The position numbers and the translations under genes are program-made. A model generated the notes under the pieces. It searched no databases and was not told where the DNA came from. It saw only the letters and a program-made list of their open reading frames with translations. From positions 1-27,860 of the forward strand of contig DIUL01000098.1 of the NCBI GenBank assembly GCA_002422345.1: 27,860 nt of DNA, read 5' to 3'. Each line of letters starts with the position of its first letter. Position 1 is the stretch's first letter. Shown here in pieces: positions 16,507 to 24,666 of the stretch. The DNA comes from Acetobacteraceae bacterium UBA6159 (lineage in GTDB: Bacteria; Pseudomonadota; Alphaproteobacteria; Acetobacterales; Acetobacteraceae).

Positions 16507-17841
16507 TCAGGCCGCCAGGCCGGTGGCGGGGGGCGGCACGGGCACGCCCTGTTCGGCGTAGTCGCGCAGCTTGTTCCGCAGCGCGCGGATCGAGATGCCG
16601 AGGATCGTCGCAGCATGGGTGCGGTTGCCCAATGTATGGCCCAGGGTCTCGATGATCAGGTCGCGCTCGACTTCCTCCATCCGCCGCCCGATCAGACTGG
16701 CGATGCCGCCGGGGCCGGATGGTTCAGCGCGGGCGGGGGTTGTTTCGGTGCCGAGATCGATCGCCTCCGGCCCGATCGTTTCGCCGGTGGCGAGAATGAC
16801 GGCCCGGTGGATGACGTTCTCAAGCTCCCGCACATTGCCGCGCCAGCCGTGCGACAGCAGGCGGCGTTCGCCCAGCGGGGCGAGCGGGCGGTAGGCCAGG
16901 CCGTTCACCTCGGCATATTTGCGGGCGAAATGATCGGCCAGGGCCGCGATGTCGCCGGGGCGTTCGCGCAAGGGCGGGATTGGCAGGGTGACGACGTTCA
17001 GGCGGAAGAACAGGTCTTCGCGGAAGGTGCCGCGGGCGACCTCGGCGCGCAGGTCGCGGTTGGTGGCGGCCAGGATGCGGACGCTGACCTTGACCGGCGT
17101 GTTGCCGCCCAGACGGTCGATCTCCCGCTCCTGCACCGCGCGCAGCAGCTTGGCTTGCAGGCGGATGTCCATCTCGCCGATTTCGTCGAGCAGGAGGGTG
17201 CCGTTGTTCGCTGCCTCGAACCGGCCCAGGCGGCGGGCGAGGGCGCCGGAGAACGCGCCCTTTTCGTGTCCGAACAGTTCCGATTCCAGCAGGTTGTCCG
17301 GGATCGCCGCGCAGTTCACCGCGACGAAGGGGCCGCCGGAGCGCCGGGAGCGGCGGTGGATGTGCTGGGCCAGGACTTCCTTGCCGGTGCCGGACTCGCC
17401 GGTGATCAGGACGGATGCCTCGGCGCGGGCTACCTGTTCGGCCCGCTTGATGGTGGCGAGCATCGCCGGGTCGCGCGCGATCAGGGCGTGGCCTTCGCCG
17501 GACGCCGCTTCCAGGATGGCGGCGATCAGGTCGGCGTCGGGCGGCAGGGGCAGGAACTCCCGCGCGCCAGCCTTGATCGCGTCCAGAGCGGCGTCGGGAT
17601 CGTCGCCGGTGCCGCAGGCGACGACGGGCACCGCCATGCGTTCGGCTGCCAGCGCCTGGATCAGTCCGGCGATGTCGTGCGCGACGTCGCACAGCACCAG
17701 GTCGATCCCGGCATCCACCCGCAGCCGCCCCAGCGCGTGGTCGAGCGTATCGGCGTGATCCAGTTTGGCGCCGCGCTCGCGGGCAAGCCGGGCGGCCTGG
17801 CCGAGATCGCCGCCCGGGGACCCGATGATTAGGACCTTCAT
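16507..17841 (-). CDS. flbD: Sigma-54-dependent flagellar regulator FlbD
   Basis: FlbD activates sigma-54 promoters of middle and late flagellar genes and can repress early ones. The N-terminal receiver-like domain (1-115) keeps an Asp at 52 (LCDVAHD). It lacks the usual acidic pair (IIGSPG instead) and the KP lysine (FLPLPP), so it is unlikely to be a conventional phospho-switch. The AAA+ domain has Walker A GESGTGKE (148-155), the sigma-54-contact loop as GAFSGA (195-200) instead of GAFTGA, Walker B LLLDEIGEM (216-224) and FREDLFFRLN. A Fis-type helix-turn-helix lies at about 405-426. It overlaps fliN by 4 bp, as in the Caulobacter fliF operon. Confidence 0.94.
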   Translation of the reverse strand: MKVLIIGSPGGDLGQAARLARERGAKLDHADTLDHALGRLRVDAGIDLVLCDVAHDIAGLIQALAAERMAVPVVACGTGDDPDAALDAIKAGAREFLPLPPDADLIAAILEAASGEGHALIARDPAMLATIKRAEQVARAEASVLITGESGTGKEVLAQHIHRRSRRSGGPFVAVNCAAIPDNLLESELFGHEKGAFSGALARRLGRFEAANNGTLLLDEIGEMDIRLQAKLLRAVQEREIDRLGGNTPVKVSVRILAATNRDLRAEVARGTFREDLFFRLNVVTLPIPPLRERPGDIAALADHFARKYAEVNGLAYRPLAPLGERRLLSHGWRGNVRELENVIHRAVILATGETIGPEAIDLGTETTPARAEPSGPGGIASLIGRRMEEVERDLIIETLGHTLGNRTHAATILGISIRALRNKLRDYAEQGVPVPPPATGLAA

Positions 17842-18155
17842 GAGTTCGCCCGGTCGGCCTTGACGATTTCCGTCATCGTCACGCCCAGGCGGGTGTCGTC
17901 GACCATCACGACCTCTCCGCGCGCGACCAGGCGATTGTTGACGTAGATGTCGATCGCCTCCCCCAGCTTGCGGTCGAGTTCGACGACGGCGCCGCGTCCC
18001 AGCTTCAGCAACTGGCTGACCTGCATCGTCGTCTTGCCGAGGACGGCGCTGACGGTGACGGGGATGTCATAGACGGCTTCAAGCTCGCGGGGGGAGCGTG
18101 TGGCGCCGGGTTCGGTAGGATCGCCCAGTTCGGCCAGGTCCATGTCATTCGACAT
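17838..18155 (-). CDS. fliN: Flagellar motor switch protein FliN
   Basis: FliN forms the base of the C-ring, binds FliM and helps deliver export cargo through FliH. The product is 105 residues: a short acidic N-terminal tail followed by one SpoA (surface presentation of antigens) domain. Recognisable segments include YDIPVTVSAVLGKTTMQVSQLL, LGRGAVVELDRKLGE and VNNRLVARGEVVMVDDTRLGV, all standard for FliN. It overlaps fliH by 11 bp and flbD by 4 bp, so translation is probably coupled. FliM, its partner, is absent here. Confidence 0.96.
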   Translation of the reverse strand: MSNDMDLAELGDPTEPGATRSPRELEAVYDIPVTVSAVLGKTTMQVSQLLKLGRGAVVELDRKLGEAIDIYVNNRLVARGEVVMVDDTRLGVTMTEIVKADRANS

Positions 18156-18906
18156 TGTTCAACTCCAGGGTGCGCGCGGGGACGGTGGGCCAGCCGGCCT
18201 GTCCCAGGATGTCGCCGATTTCGGTCCACAGCAGGGCGGCGTCGCGCCTTGCCTCTCCGTTCCGCCAGGTGACGCGGATGTCGCCCGGCGGCATGGTTTC
18301 GTCGGCAACGAAATCGATGCGGAGCAGCAGATCGGGATCGGCCTGTTCGATGACGGCGGAGACCTGCCGGATCAGGGCGGGCGGCAGCCGGATGGTCGCG
18401 CGGGGCTCCTGGCGCAGGGCGGGCAGGATCGCGCGCACCAGGCCCTCGGCCTCGGCCGCGCCGAAGCGGGCACACAAAGAGGGGAACAGGACGCCCAGCG
18501 TATCGAGCAGGAGGCGGGCGAGGGCGTCGGCGGAGTCCTCGGTGGCGTGGTCCGCCTCGGCCCGGGCGTTGTTGAGCTGCGCGGCGATGGACGCCAACGC
18601 GTCGCGGGTCGCGGTTTCTTCCGCGCAACGGATGGCGTCGCGTTCGGCGGCCTGTCCGGCGCGCCAGGCTTCTTCGCGGCAGGCTTCGTATTCCGCGAGG
18701 GTGAAGGTTGGCTCGATGATTTCCGGTTCGGCCGGGGCGGCGGGCTGGGGCGGGCGGTCGAAGTCCTCATCGAACAATGACCGGCCGCCATGCGCGGTCC
18801 GCACGCGGCGGATGCCGGGGTGGTCTTCCAGTTCGAAGCCGGCCCCGTCAGCGGACCAGGGCGATGCGCGGGTGCCTGCCGCGTCGATGTCGGGCAGTGG
18901 GATCAC
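18145..18906 (-). CDS. fliH: FliH/FlbE-type flagellar export regulator
   Basis: FliH dimers bind the export ATPase FliI and tether it to the C-ring through FliN. The 253-residue product has a Pro/acidic N-terminal part, a central Ala/Glu-rich helix with regularly spaced residues (about 70-125, from LAEYEACREEAWRAG), and a C-terminal domain ending WTEIGDILGQAGW. Sequence identity in this family is low, so the call relies on the helix pattern and on the position between fliG and fliN, where Caulobacter has flbE. FliI is not in the window. It overlaps fliG by 4 bp and fliN by 11 bp. Confidence 0.85.
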   Translation of the reverse strand: MIPLPDIDAAGTRASPWSADGAGFELEDHPGIRRVRTAHGGRSLFDEDFDRPPQPAAPAEPEIIEPTFTLAEYEACREEAWRAGQAAERDAIRCAEETATRDALASIAAQLNNARAEADHATEDSADALARLLLDTLGVLFPSLCARFGAAEAEGLVRAILPALRQEPRATIRLPPALIRQVSAVIEQADPDLLLRIDFVADETMPPGDIRVTWRNGEARRDAALLWTEIGDILGQAGWPTVPARTLELNNVE

Positions 18907-19922
18907 TGGATCACCTCATCGTCCTTGTCGTTGTTGATCTCGATCTGGCCTTGCGCGGCGAGTTCCTTGGCGAGTTGCACGATGGTCCCTTGCGCTTCAT
19001 CGACATCGCGGACGCGGACGGGGCCGAGCGCCTCCATGTCCTCGCGGAGCATTTTTGCGGCGCGTTCGGAGAGGTTGGAGAGGAACAGGTCGCGGATTTT
19101 CTCCGACGCGCCCTTGAGGGCGACCGGCAGCTTGTCCTTCTCGATCGCGCGCAGCAGCACCTGGACGGCGGCGCCGGACAGGCGTTGCAGGTCGTCGAAG
19201 GTGAACATCAGGGACTTGATGCGTTCGGCGGCTTCGCGGTTGCGTTCCTCCAGCCCCGTGATGAACCGGGTTTCGGCGGCGCGATCGAGGTTGTTGAAGA
19301 TGTCGGCCATCAGTTCGTGGGCGTCACGACGCGTGCTGCGGGCGAGGTTGGACATGAACTCCGAGCGCAGGGTGCGTTCGACACCATCGAGGACGTCTTT
19401 CTGCACGGTCTCCATCCGCAGCATCCGCATGACGACCTCCATCGCGAAGGCGTCGGGCAGCAGTGTCAGCACGCGGGCGGCGTGGTCGGCGCGCACCTTG
19501 GACAGCACGACGGCGACGGTCTGGGGGTATTCGTTCTTCAGGTAGTTCGCGAGCACTTCCTCGTGCACGTTGCCCAGCTTGTCCCACATGGTCCGGCCGG
19601 CGGGACCACGGATTTCCTCCATGATCTGGGCGACGCGATCACGGGGCAGGGCCTTCATCAGAAGGTGTTCGGTGCTTTCGAAGCTGCCGACGAGATTTCC
19701 GGACGACCCCATGGTGTCCATGAAGTCGGCGCAGAGTTTCTCCACCACGTCGGCGCGGATGGCGCCAAGCTGGGCCATGGCGGCGGAGATTTCCTTGATC
19801 TCGTCTTCATGCATCATGCTGAACAGGCGGGTGCAGTGCTCCTCGCCCAGGGCAAGCATCAGCATGGCGGCCTTCTGGGAGCCTTTCAGGCCACGCAGGT
19901 CGGTGGGGGATGCCTCAGCCAT
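18903..19922 (-). CDS. fliG: Flagellar motor switch protein FliG
   Basis: FliG sits between the MS ring and C-ring and meets the stator to generate torque. The 339-residue product has the N-terminal FliF-binding domain (GSQKAAMLMLALGEE), the middle-domain EYPQT (131-135; EHPQ in enterics), the MFTF hinge motif (239-242) and a C-terminal domain with the charged torque helix around RDLFLSNLSERAAKMLRED (277-295). All parts and the length are normal. It overlaps fliF by 8 bp and fliH by 4 bp in the same operon. Confidence 0.97.
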   Translation of the reverse strand: MAEASPTDLRGLKGSQKAAMLMLALGEEHCTRLFSMMHEDEIKEISAAMAQLGAIRADVVEKLCADFMDTMGSSGNLVGSFESTEHLLMKALPRDRVAQIMEEIRGPAGRTMWDKLGNVHEEVLANYLKNEYPQTVAVVLSKVRADHAARVLTLLPDAFAMEVVMRMLRMETVQKDVLDGVERTLRSEFMSNLARSTRRDAHELMADIFNNLDRAAETRFITGLEERNREAAERIKSLMFTFDDLQRLSGAAVQVLLRAIEKDKLPVALKGASEKIRDLFLSNLSERAAKMLREDMEALGPVRVRDVDEAQGTIVQLAKELAAQGQIEINNDKDDEVIQ

Positions 19923-21621
19923 TTTCCTGTGCCATCCAGCCGCGCATGATCGTCAGCGTTTCGTTGGGATGCTTGCCCACCAGTTCGGAGAGTTTGCGGA
20001 GGGAGGACGCGCGCATCTGCCCCTCGATCTGCGCCAGGTTGACCATGCTTTCATCCTCGATCAGGCCGGCGACGCCGCCCGGGCCCGGCAGGCCCGGTTG
20101 GCCCATGCCGGCGGGGGCGGGGATTGGGATGCCGCCCGGTCCCATGACCATGCTGACGCCGCCGACCATCATGGTGCCCGCGCCGCTGCCATCCGGGCTG
20201 GGCAGGCCGGGCAGGCCGCCCGCGGCGCCGCCGGGGGCGAGCGCGGTCAGGCGGTGGATCATCGGGCGCAGCACCAGCAGCAGGGCCAGCAGGCCGATCA
20301 GCCCGAACAGTGCGGTCTGCGCCAGCCGCACGAGGTCGTTCTTTTCCAACCCCAGGCCGAACAGCCCGTTCGTGTCGGCTTCGGGTTCGGCGGCGCCGGC
20401 GAAGCGCATGCTCACGACTTCCACCACGTCGCCGCGGCGTTCGTCGTAGCCGATCGCACTTTTCACCAGGGCGTTGATGCCGGTCATTTCCTCGGCCGGG
20501 CGCGGCTGCCAGGTCCGCTTGCCGTCCGGGCCGGTGACTTCGGTGCCGTCGATCATGACGGCGATGGTGACGCGGTCGATCTGCGGCTGTTCGCGGATCA
20601 GGGTGCGGACGGTCTTGCTGATCTCATAGTTCGTCGTTTCTTCCTGGCGCGCCTCCTGCGAGCCAGCGCCTTGGGAGCCGGCATCGGCGTTGGGCAGGTT
20701 GTTCTGGACGGATACGGTGCCGCTGGGTTCGGTCGACTTGCTGTTCTGAGTCACGCTTTGCGTGCTGCGGGCCACCTGGCCTTCGGGGTCGAAGCGTTCC
20801 TGGGTTTCGTTCACGCGGTCGAAGTTCATCCGCACGGTGGTCTCGGCGCGGACGCGGCCCGGGCCCAGGCTGCGTTCCAGCATTTCCTCCACCGCCCGCG
20901 ACAGGCGGAGTTCGGTCGTGCGGCGGACTTCCTCGGACGACAGGGCGGCGGTCATCTGGGTGACGGGCTGGCCGGCGCGGGCGAGCAGGTCGCCGCGCGA
21001 GTCGACGACCGAGATGTTCTGCGGCCGCAGGCCTGGCACCGCGGCGGCGACGAGGTTGAGGATCGCCTGCACGCCTTCCTGGTCCAGGCGGTTCTGCCCG
21101 ACCATGGTCAGCAGGACGCTGGCCTGGGAGTCCTGGCGGTCGCGGGCGAAGGGTTCGCGGCGGGGCAGCACGAGGTGGACGCGCGCCTGGCGCACGCCGC
21201 GGATGGCGCGGATCGTGCGGGCGATCTCACCTTCCATCGCGCGGGTTTCGTTGATCTTCTGCTGGAACTCGGTGAAGGCCAGGCCGTCGCCGCGATCGAA
21301 CAACTCGTAGCCGATCGACCCGCCCGAGGGCAGGCCTTCGCGGGCCAGCAGCAGGCGGGTGTCGGGGATCTGGTCGGCGGGCACCAGGATTTGCGTGCCT
21401 CCGCCGGCCAGCTTGTAGCGGATGTGGCGGCGGTTCAGTTGCTCGGTCACCTGCGCGGCTTCGCGCGGGTCGAGGTCGCCGTACAGCAGGGCCATCTGGT
21501 CGGAGCTGCCGCCTCGCGCGACCAGCAGCGCGAGCAGGCCCAGCACGCCGATCGCGACGGCGCCCATGGCGGCCAGGCGCGCGGGACCAAGGGCGCGGAG
21601 CCCGTCGAACAGCGCCTTCAT
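19915..21621 (-). CDS. fliF: Flagellar MS-ring protein FliF
   Basis: FliF forms the inner-membrane MS ring, the first structure of the basal body. The 568 residues have a membrane helix near 14-36, ring-building motifs with LYGDLDPREAAQV, GYELFDRGDGLAFTEFQQK and ARVHLVLPRREPF, and a second membrane helix at about 430-455. The FliG-binding tail is LSELVGKHPNETLTIMRGWM. Between the second helix and the tail is an unusual Gly/Pro/Met-rich linker of about 55 residues. As first gene of the operon it has a 154-bp upstream gap with a CtrA-like box and a strong hairpin. The ribosome-binding site is weak (GAGAA). Confidence 0.97.
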   Translation of the reverse strand: MKALFDGLRALGPARLAAMGAVAIGVLGLLALLVARGGSSDQMALLYGDLDPREAAQVTEQLNRRHIRYKLAGGGTQILVPADQIPDTRLLLAREGLPSGGSIGYELFDRGDGLAFTEFQQKINETRAMEGEIARTIRAIRGVRQARVHLVLPRREPFARDRQDSQASVLLTMVGQNRLDQEGVQAILNLVAAAVPGLRPQNISVVDSRGDLLARAGQPVTQMTAALSSEEVRRTTELRLSRAVEEMLERSLGPGRVRAETTVRMNFDRVNETQERFDPEGQVARSTQSVTQNSKSTEPSGTVSVQNNLPNADAGSQGAGSQEARQEETTNYEISKTVRTLIREQPQIDRVTIAVMIDGTEVTGPDGKRTWQPRPAEEMTGINALVKSAIGYDERRGDVVEVVSMRFAGAAEPEADTNGLFGLGLEKNDLVRLAQTALFGLIGLLALLLVLRPMIHRLTALAPGGAAGGLPGLPSPDGSGAGTMMVGGVSMVMGPGGIPIPAPAGMGQPGLPGPGGVAGLIEDESMVNLAQIEGQMRASSLRKLSELVGKHPNETLTIMRGWMAQENG

Positions 21622-21673
21622 GTGCGGTTCTCGCGTATTTTGCGCGGTCTGCGTGTCATCCGGACGATCTTGC

Positions 21674-21708
21674 CCCTGCGTGCGTGGCGTTCTGTCACGC
21701 CCGCAGGG
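21674..21708 (-). terminator. Strong hairpin between copB and fliF
   Basis: The arms CCCTGCG/CGCAGGG (21674-21680 and 21702-21708) and GCGTG/CACGC (21682-21686 and 21696-21700) pair with one mismatch and a 9-base loop. No T-run follows on the minus strand. It may stop read-through from the copper operon or lie in the fliF 5' leader, 53 bases ahead of the start. Confidence 0.4.
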
Positions 21709-21720
21709 TGCCCGGGAAAG

Positions 21721-21736
21721 GTGAACGGTCGGTTAA
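21721..21736 (-). promoter_or_regulatory. Putative CtrA-binding box upstream of fliF
   Basis: On the minus strand the sequence reads TTAAC-N6-TTCAC, one mismatch from the CtrA consensus TTAAC-N6-TTAAC (equivalently TTAA-N7-TTAA). It is 100 bases upstream of the fliF ATG. Class II flagellar operons including fliF are CtrA targets in Caulobacter. TTAA is rare in this GC-rich DNA, which adds weight. Confidence 0.5.
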
Positions 21737-21775
21737 CCGCCGGGCAGATTCTGCCGTGTCATCGCGGTTTCGGGT

Positions 21776-22495
21776 TCAGAACCAGCTTCGTATGCCGAAC
21801 ACGAAGCGGATCTGCGTCGCCGGGTCGCCATCCTGTGCCGCGAGGCGGGCGGTCTGGCCCAGGCGGCCGCCGTAGACCACGCCGATATAGGGGGCGAACT
21901 CCGGCACGATCTCGTACCGCAGGCGCAATCCGGCATCGATGCCGGACAGGCCGGCGCCGATATGCCGGCCCGGATCGGCTCGGCTGTAAAGGTTAACGTC
22001 GATCTGCGGTTGCAGGATCAGTTTCTGTGTCAGGCGGAGATCGTAGGACGCGGCGAGGCGCGCGGCGTAGTGCCCGTTGTCGCTGGCGTAGAGCGTGGCC
22101 TCGGTTTCGATGAAGTAGGGCAGCACGCCGCGGACCCCCGCCGCCGCCCAGCTTCGGCCGGTTCCAGAGTCCTGGTCGGTGCGAAAGCCGAGCTGGAGGT
22201 CGAAATAGGTGGAGAGGGCGCGGTTGTAGAGCAGCTCGTGCCGGCCGTCGTCTATCTGACCGGTGCCGTAGACCGTGCCCTCGGACTTGACCCAGAGCTT
22301 GTCGGTGTCGGTGCCGATCCAGGCCTGGCCGTGCCAGCGGAAGCCGTTGGGCTGGGCGCCGACCCGGCCCTCGAACTGTTCCAGGATCGCGTGGGACTGC
22401 ACGCCGCCGTCCATGGCGTGCGCGTCATGGCTGTGCTGGGCGAGGGCTGGGGCGGTGAGCAGCAGGGTCAGGGTGCATATGCGGAGGATCATCAT
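21776..22495 (-). CDS. copB: Copper resistance outer-membrane protein CopB
   Basis: CopB/PcoB is an outer-membrane beta-barrel working with CopA in periplasmic copper tolerance. The 239-residue product starts with a signal peptide (cleavage near ALA-QHS), has a short His/Met/Asp N-terminal segment (HSHDAHAMDGG) and then the family sequence with GFRWHGQAWIGTD, KLWVKSEG and alternating barrel strands. It ends in Trp-Phe, a typical outer-membrane assembly signature. The N-terminal Met-rich region seen in many CopB proteins is nearly absent, so this is a short form. Its start overlaps the copA stop. A second ATG at 22492 is an alternative start. Confidence 0.93.
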   Translation of the reverse strand: MMILRICTLTLLLTAPALAQHSHDAHAMDGGVQSHAILEQFEGRVGAQPNGFRWHGQAWIGTDTDKLWVKSEGTVYGTGQIDDGRHELLYNRALSTYFDLQLGFRTDQDSGTGRSWAAAGVRGVLPYFIETEATLYASDNGHYAARLAASYDLRLTQKLILQPQIDVNLYSRADPGRHIGAGLSGIDAGLRLRYEIVPEFAPYIGVVYGGRLGQTARLAAQDGDPATQIRFVFGIRSWF

Positions 22496-24138
22496 GATAC
22501 CCGCACCTCCCGGAACATGCCGGCTTCCATGTGGTAGAGCAGGTGGCAGTGGAAGGCCCAGCGCCCTGGCAGGTCGGCGGTGACCAGGAACGTCAGGCGT
22601 TCGGCCGGCTTGACCAGGACGGTGTGCTTGATCGGGCGGCGCTCGCCCTGGCCGTTTTCCACCTCGCTCCAGAGGCCGTGCAGGTGGATCGGGTGGTCCA
22701 TCATCGTGTCGTTGATCAGGACGAAGCGGACGCGTTCGTTCAGGCGAAGGTGGATGGGTTCGGCCTCGGCGTATTTGCGGCCGTCGAAGCCCCAGATGAA
22801 GCGGTGCATGTTGCCGGTCAGGCGCAGCACGATGTCGCGGGAGGGAGGGCGTTGGTCCGGGGCCGGGAAGGGCGAGCGTAGATCGGCGTATGTCAGGGCG
22901 CGCCGGCCTTCCAACCCCAGGCCGGCGCCGGGTTCCTGGACCCGGGCGGTTACCATGGCGGCGACGTTGTCGACCGAGACGCCCAAGGCGGGGCCGTCGG
23001 ACATCGCGCCGTGCCCATGGGCGTGGGACCCGTGGTCCATGCCCATGTCCCCCATCGTCCGCAGCGGCGGGGGATCGAGCGGTGGGATCGGGGCGCTCAT
23101 GCCCGCCCTTGGGGCCAGCGTGCCGGCGGCGAAGCCCGTGCGGTTCTGGGCCTGGGCGAAGATCGGATAGGCCCGGTCCTCTCGCGGGGAGACGATGACG
23201 TCGTAGGTCTCGGCGGCGCCGATGCGGAATTCGTCGATCTCGACGGGTTCGACGTCGTTGCCGTCGGCCTGCACCACGGTCATGGCCAGGCCGGGGATGC
23301 GGATGTCGAACATCGTCATCGCACCGGCGTTGATGAAGCGCAGCCGCACACGCTCTCCGGGGCGGAACAGTGCGGTCCAGTTCGATGCCGCTGTGTGGCC
23401 GTTCATCAGGTAGGTGTAGGTGGCCGAGGTGACATCCAGGATGTCGGTCGGGGCCATCCGCATCTCCCCCCAGTCGCGCCGGTCGGCCAATGTCGCGCCG
23501 AGGCCCACCCGCCCGACATCGGCCACGAAGTCAGCCACGGTGCGCTGGTTGTTGTTGTAGACGTCGGCCTGGAACTTCAGCTTGCTGAAGATGCGGGCGG
23601 GGCTTTCGTCGCTCCAGTCCGACAGCAGCACCACGTAGTCCCGGTCGAAGCCCTGGCGGTAGCCGGCGCGCGGGTCGACGACGATCGCGCCGTAGAGGCC
23701 GGTCTGTTCCTGGAAGCCGGAATGGGCGTGGTACCAATAGGTCCCGTGCTGCGGCACCTCGAACCGATAGGTGAAGGTTTCCCCGGGCCTGATGCCGGGG
23801 AAGCTGAGGCCGGGGACGCCATCCATCCGATAGGGCGTGCGGATGCCGTGCCAATGGATCGAGGTGTCCTGGTCCAGCCGGTTGGTGACGCGCAGGGTGA
23901 CGGCATCGCCTTCTTTCCAGCGCAGGATGGGCGCCGGCATCTGGCCGTTCACCACCGTGGCGATGCGGGACCGGCCGGTGATGTTGACGGGCAGGGTCCC
24001 GACCTCCAGCGCGAAATCGGTGCCGGACAGGACGGGTGGGCTGTTGGCCCATGCGGGGGTCGCGGCCGTGGCGGCCAGGCCGAGCAGGACCCCTCGCCGT
24101 CCGGGGTGACCGGACGGACGGATGCGGTGATCTGTCAT
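22492..24138 (-). CDS. copA: Copper resistance multicopper oxidase CopA
   Basis: This is a periplasmic PcoA/CopA-type multicopper oxidase that oxidises Cu(I) and/or binds copper. The 548-residue product has a twin-arginine signal (RRGVLLGLAA, 14-23) for folded export. The four copper-ligand motifs are intact: HWHG (95-98), HAHSGFQ (137-143), HPIHLHG (482-488) and HCHLLYHMEAGM (530-541). A His/Met stretch MGMDHGSHAHGHGAM (365-379) before the last cupredoxin domain fits copper binding. It lies 9 bp after the CusF-like gene and overlaps copB. Confidence 0.96.
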   Translation of the reverse strand: MTDHRIRPSGHPGRRGVLLGLAATAATPAWANSPPVLSGTDFALEVGTLPVNITGRSRIATVVNGQMPAPILRWKEGDAVTLRVTNRLDQDTSIHWHGIRTPYRMDGVPGLSFPGIRPGETFTYRFEVPQHGTYWYHAHSGFQEQTGLYGAIVVDPRAGYRQGFDRDYVVLLSDWSDESPARIFSKLKFQADVYNNNQRTVADFVADVGRVGLGATLADRRDWGEMRMAPTDILDVTSATYTYLMNGHTAASNWTALFRPGERVRLRFINAGAMTMFDIRIPGLAMTVVQADGNDVEPVEIDEFRIGAAETYDVIVSPREDRAYPIFAQAQNRTGFAAGTLAPRAGMSAPIPPLDPPPLRTMGDMGMDHGSHAHGHGAMSDGPALGVSVDNVAAMVTARVQEPGAGLGLEGRRALTYADLRSPFPAPDQRPPSRDIVLRLTGNMHRFIWGFDGRKYAEAEPIHLRLNERVRFVLINDTMMDHPIHLHGLWSEVENGQGERRPIKHTVLVKPAERLTFLVTADLPGRWAFHCHLLYHMEAGMFREVRVS

Positions 24139-24147
24139 GATCGTGCC

Positions 24148-24561
24148 TCAGTGATCGCCGGGGCGGAGGTCGATCAGGTCGTAAGTGCCGCCCTGGCCCG
24201 GACGCAGGGTGAAGTTCACATGATCGCCAGGCTTGAACCGCCGCAGGTCGACCGCGGCCGGGACGGGGAAGACCATCGTCATGGCCGGCCAGCCGATTTC
24301 CGGCATGGGGTCGTGTGCCAGGGTGACACGGCGACGGCCGGGATCGATCGTGTCAATCGTCCCGTGGCCGGGTACGCCGGCCGGGGTGGCGGCCGCGTGA
24401 TGGGCGTGGGGATCGGTGGCGGCTGGCGCGGTGGCGCGCTGGCCAGCGGCGGCTCCAAGGTCGATGCCGACCGGGGGCGTGGCCGGCGGTGCGGGCGGCT
24501 GTGGCGCACAGGCGGTGGCGAGGAGCAGCAGGGCAACGTGGGGAAGGGTGAAAGCGCGCAT
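24148..24561 (-). CDS. CusF-like periplasmic copper-binding lipoprotein
   Basis: This is a likely periplasmic copper(I) chaperone. ATG 24561 gives 137 residues starting MRAFTLPHVALLLLATAC. Cys18 ends a lipobox-like ATAC, so the mature protein may be lipid-anchored. A Pro/Ala/His spacer is followed by a CusF-type small beta-barrel with His83, Trp91, Met94 and Met96 in HDPMPEIGWPAMTMVF, matching the His-Trp-Met-Met copper site of CusF. The upstream alternative start at 24573 is TTG and is less likely because GGAAAC precedes the ATG. It is adjacent to copA in a copper operon. Confidence 0.88.
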   Translation of the reverse strand: MRAFTLPHVALLLLATACAPQPPAPPATPPVGIDLGAAAGQRATAPAATDPHAHHAAATPAGVPGHGTIDTIDPGRRRVTLAHDPMPEIGWPAMTMVFPVPAAVDLRRFKPGDHVNFTLRPGQGGTYDLIDLRPGDH

Positions 24562-24666
24562 GGGTGTTTCCAATCGGCTCGGCCGCGCTCAGGGCGGTCG
24601 CGCGTGGCGGTTCGGCATGTTCGATGCGGGATCAACGACCTGTGGCGTCTCCGCCCAGGCCCGTGG

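Noticed and set aside
15793..17832. A 679-codon plus-strand open frame across flbD and the start of flhA
   Set aside because: It is antisense to flagellar genes with full motifs, with repetitive Gly/Gln/Asp/His composition and no domain. It is a codon-bias artefact.
19570..21996. An 808-codon plus-strand open frame across fliG, fliF and into copB
   Set aside because: It crosses three real minus-strand genes and their intergenic region, and its composition is low complexity.
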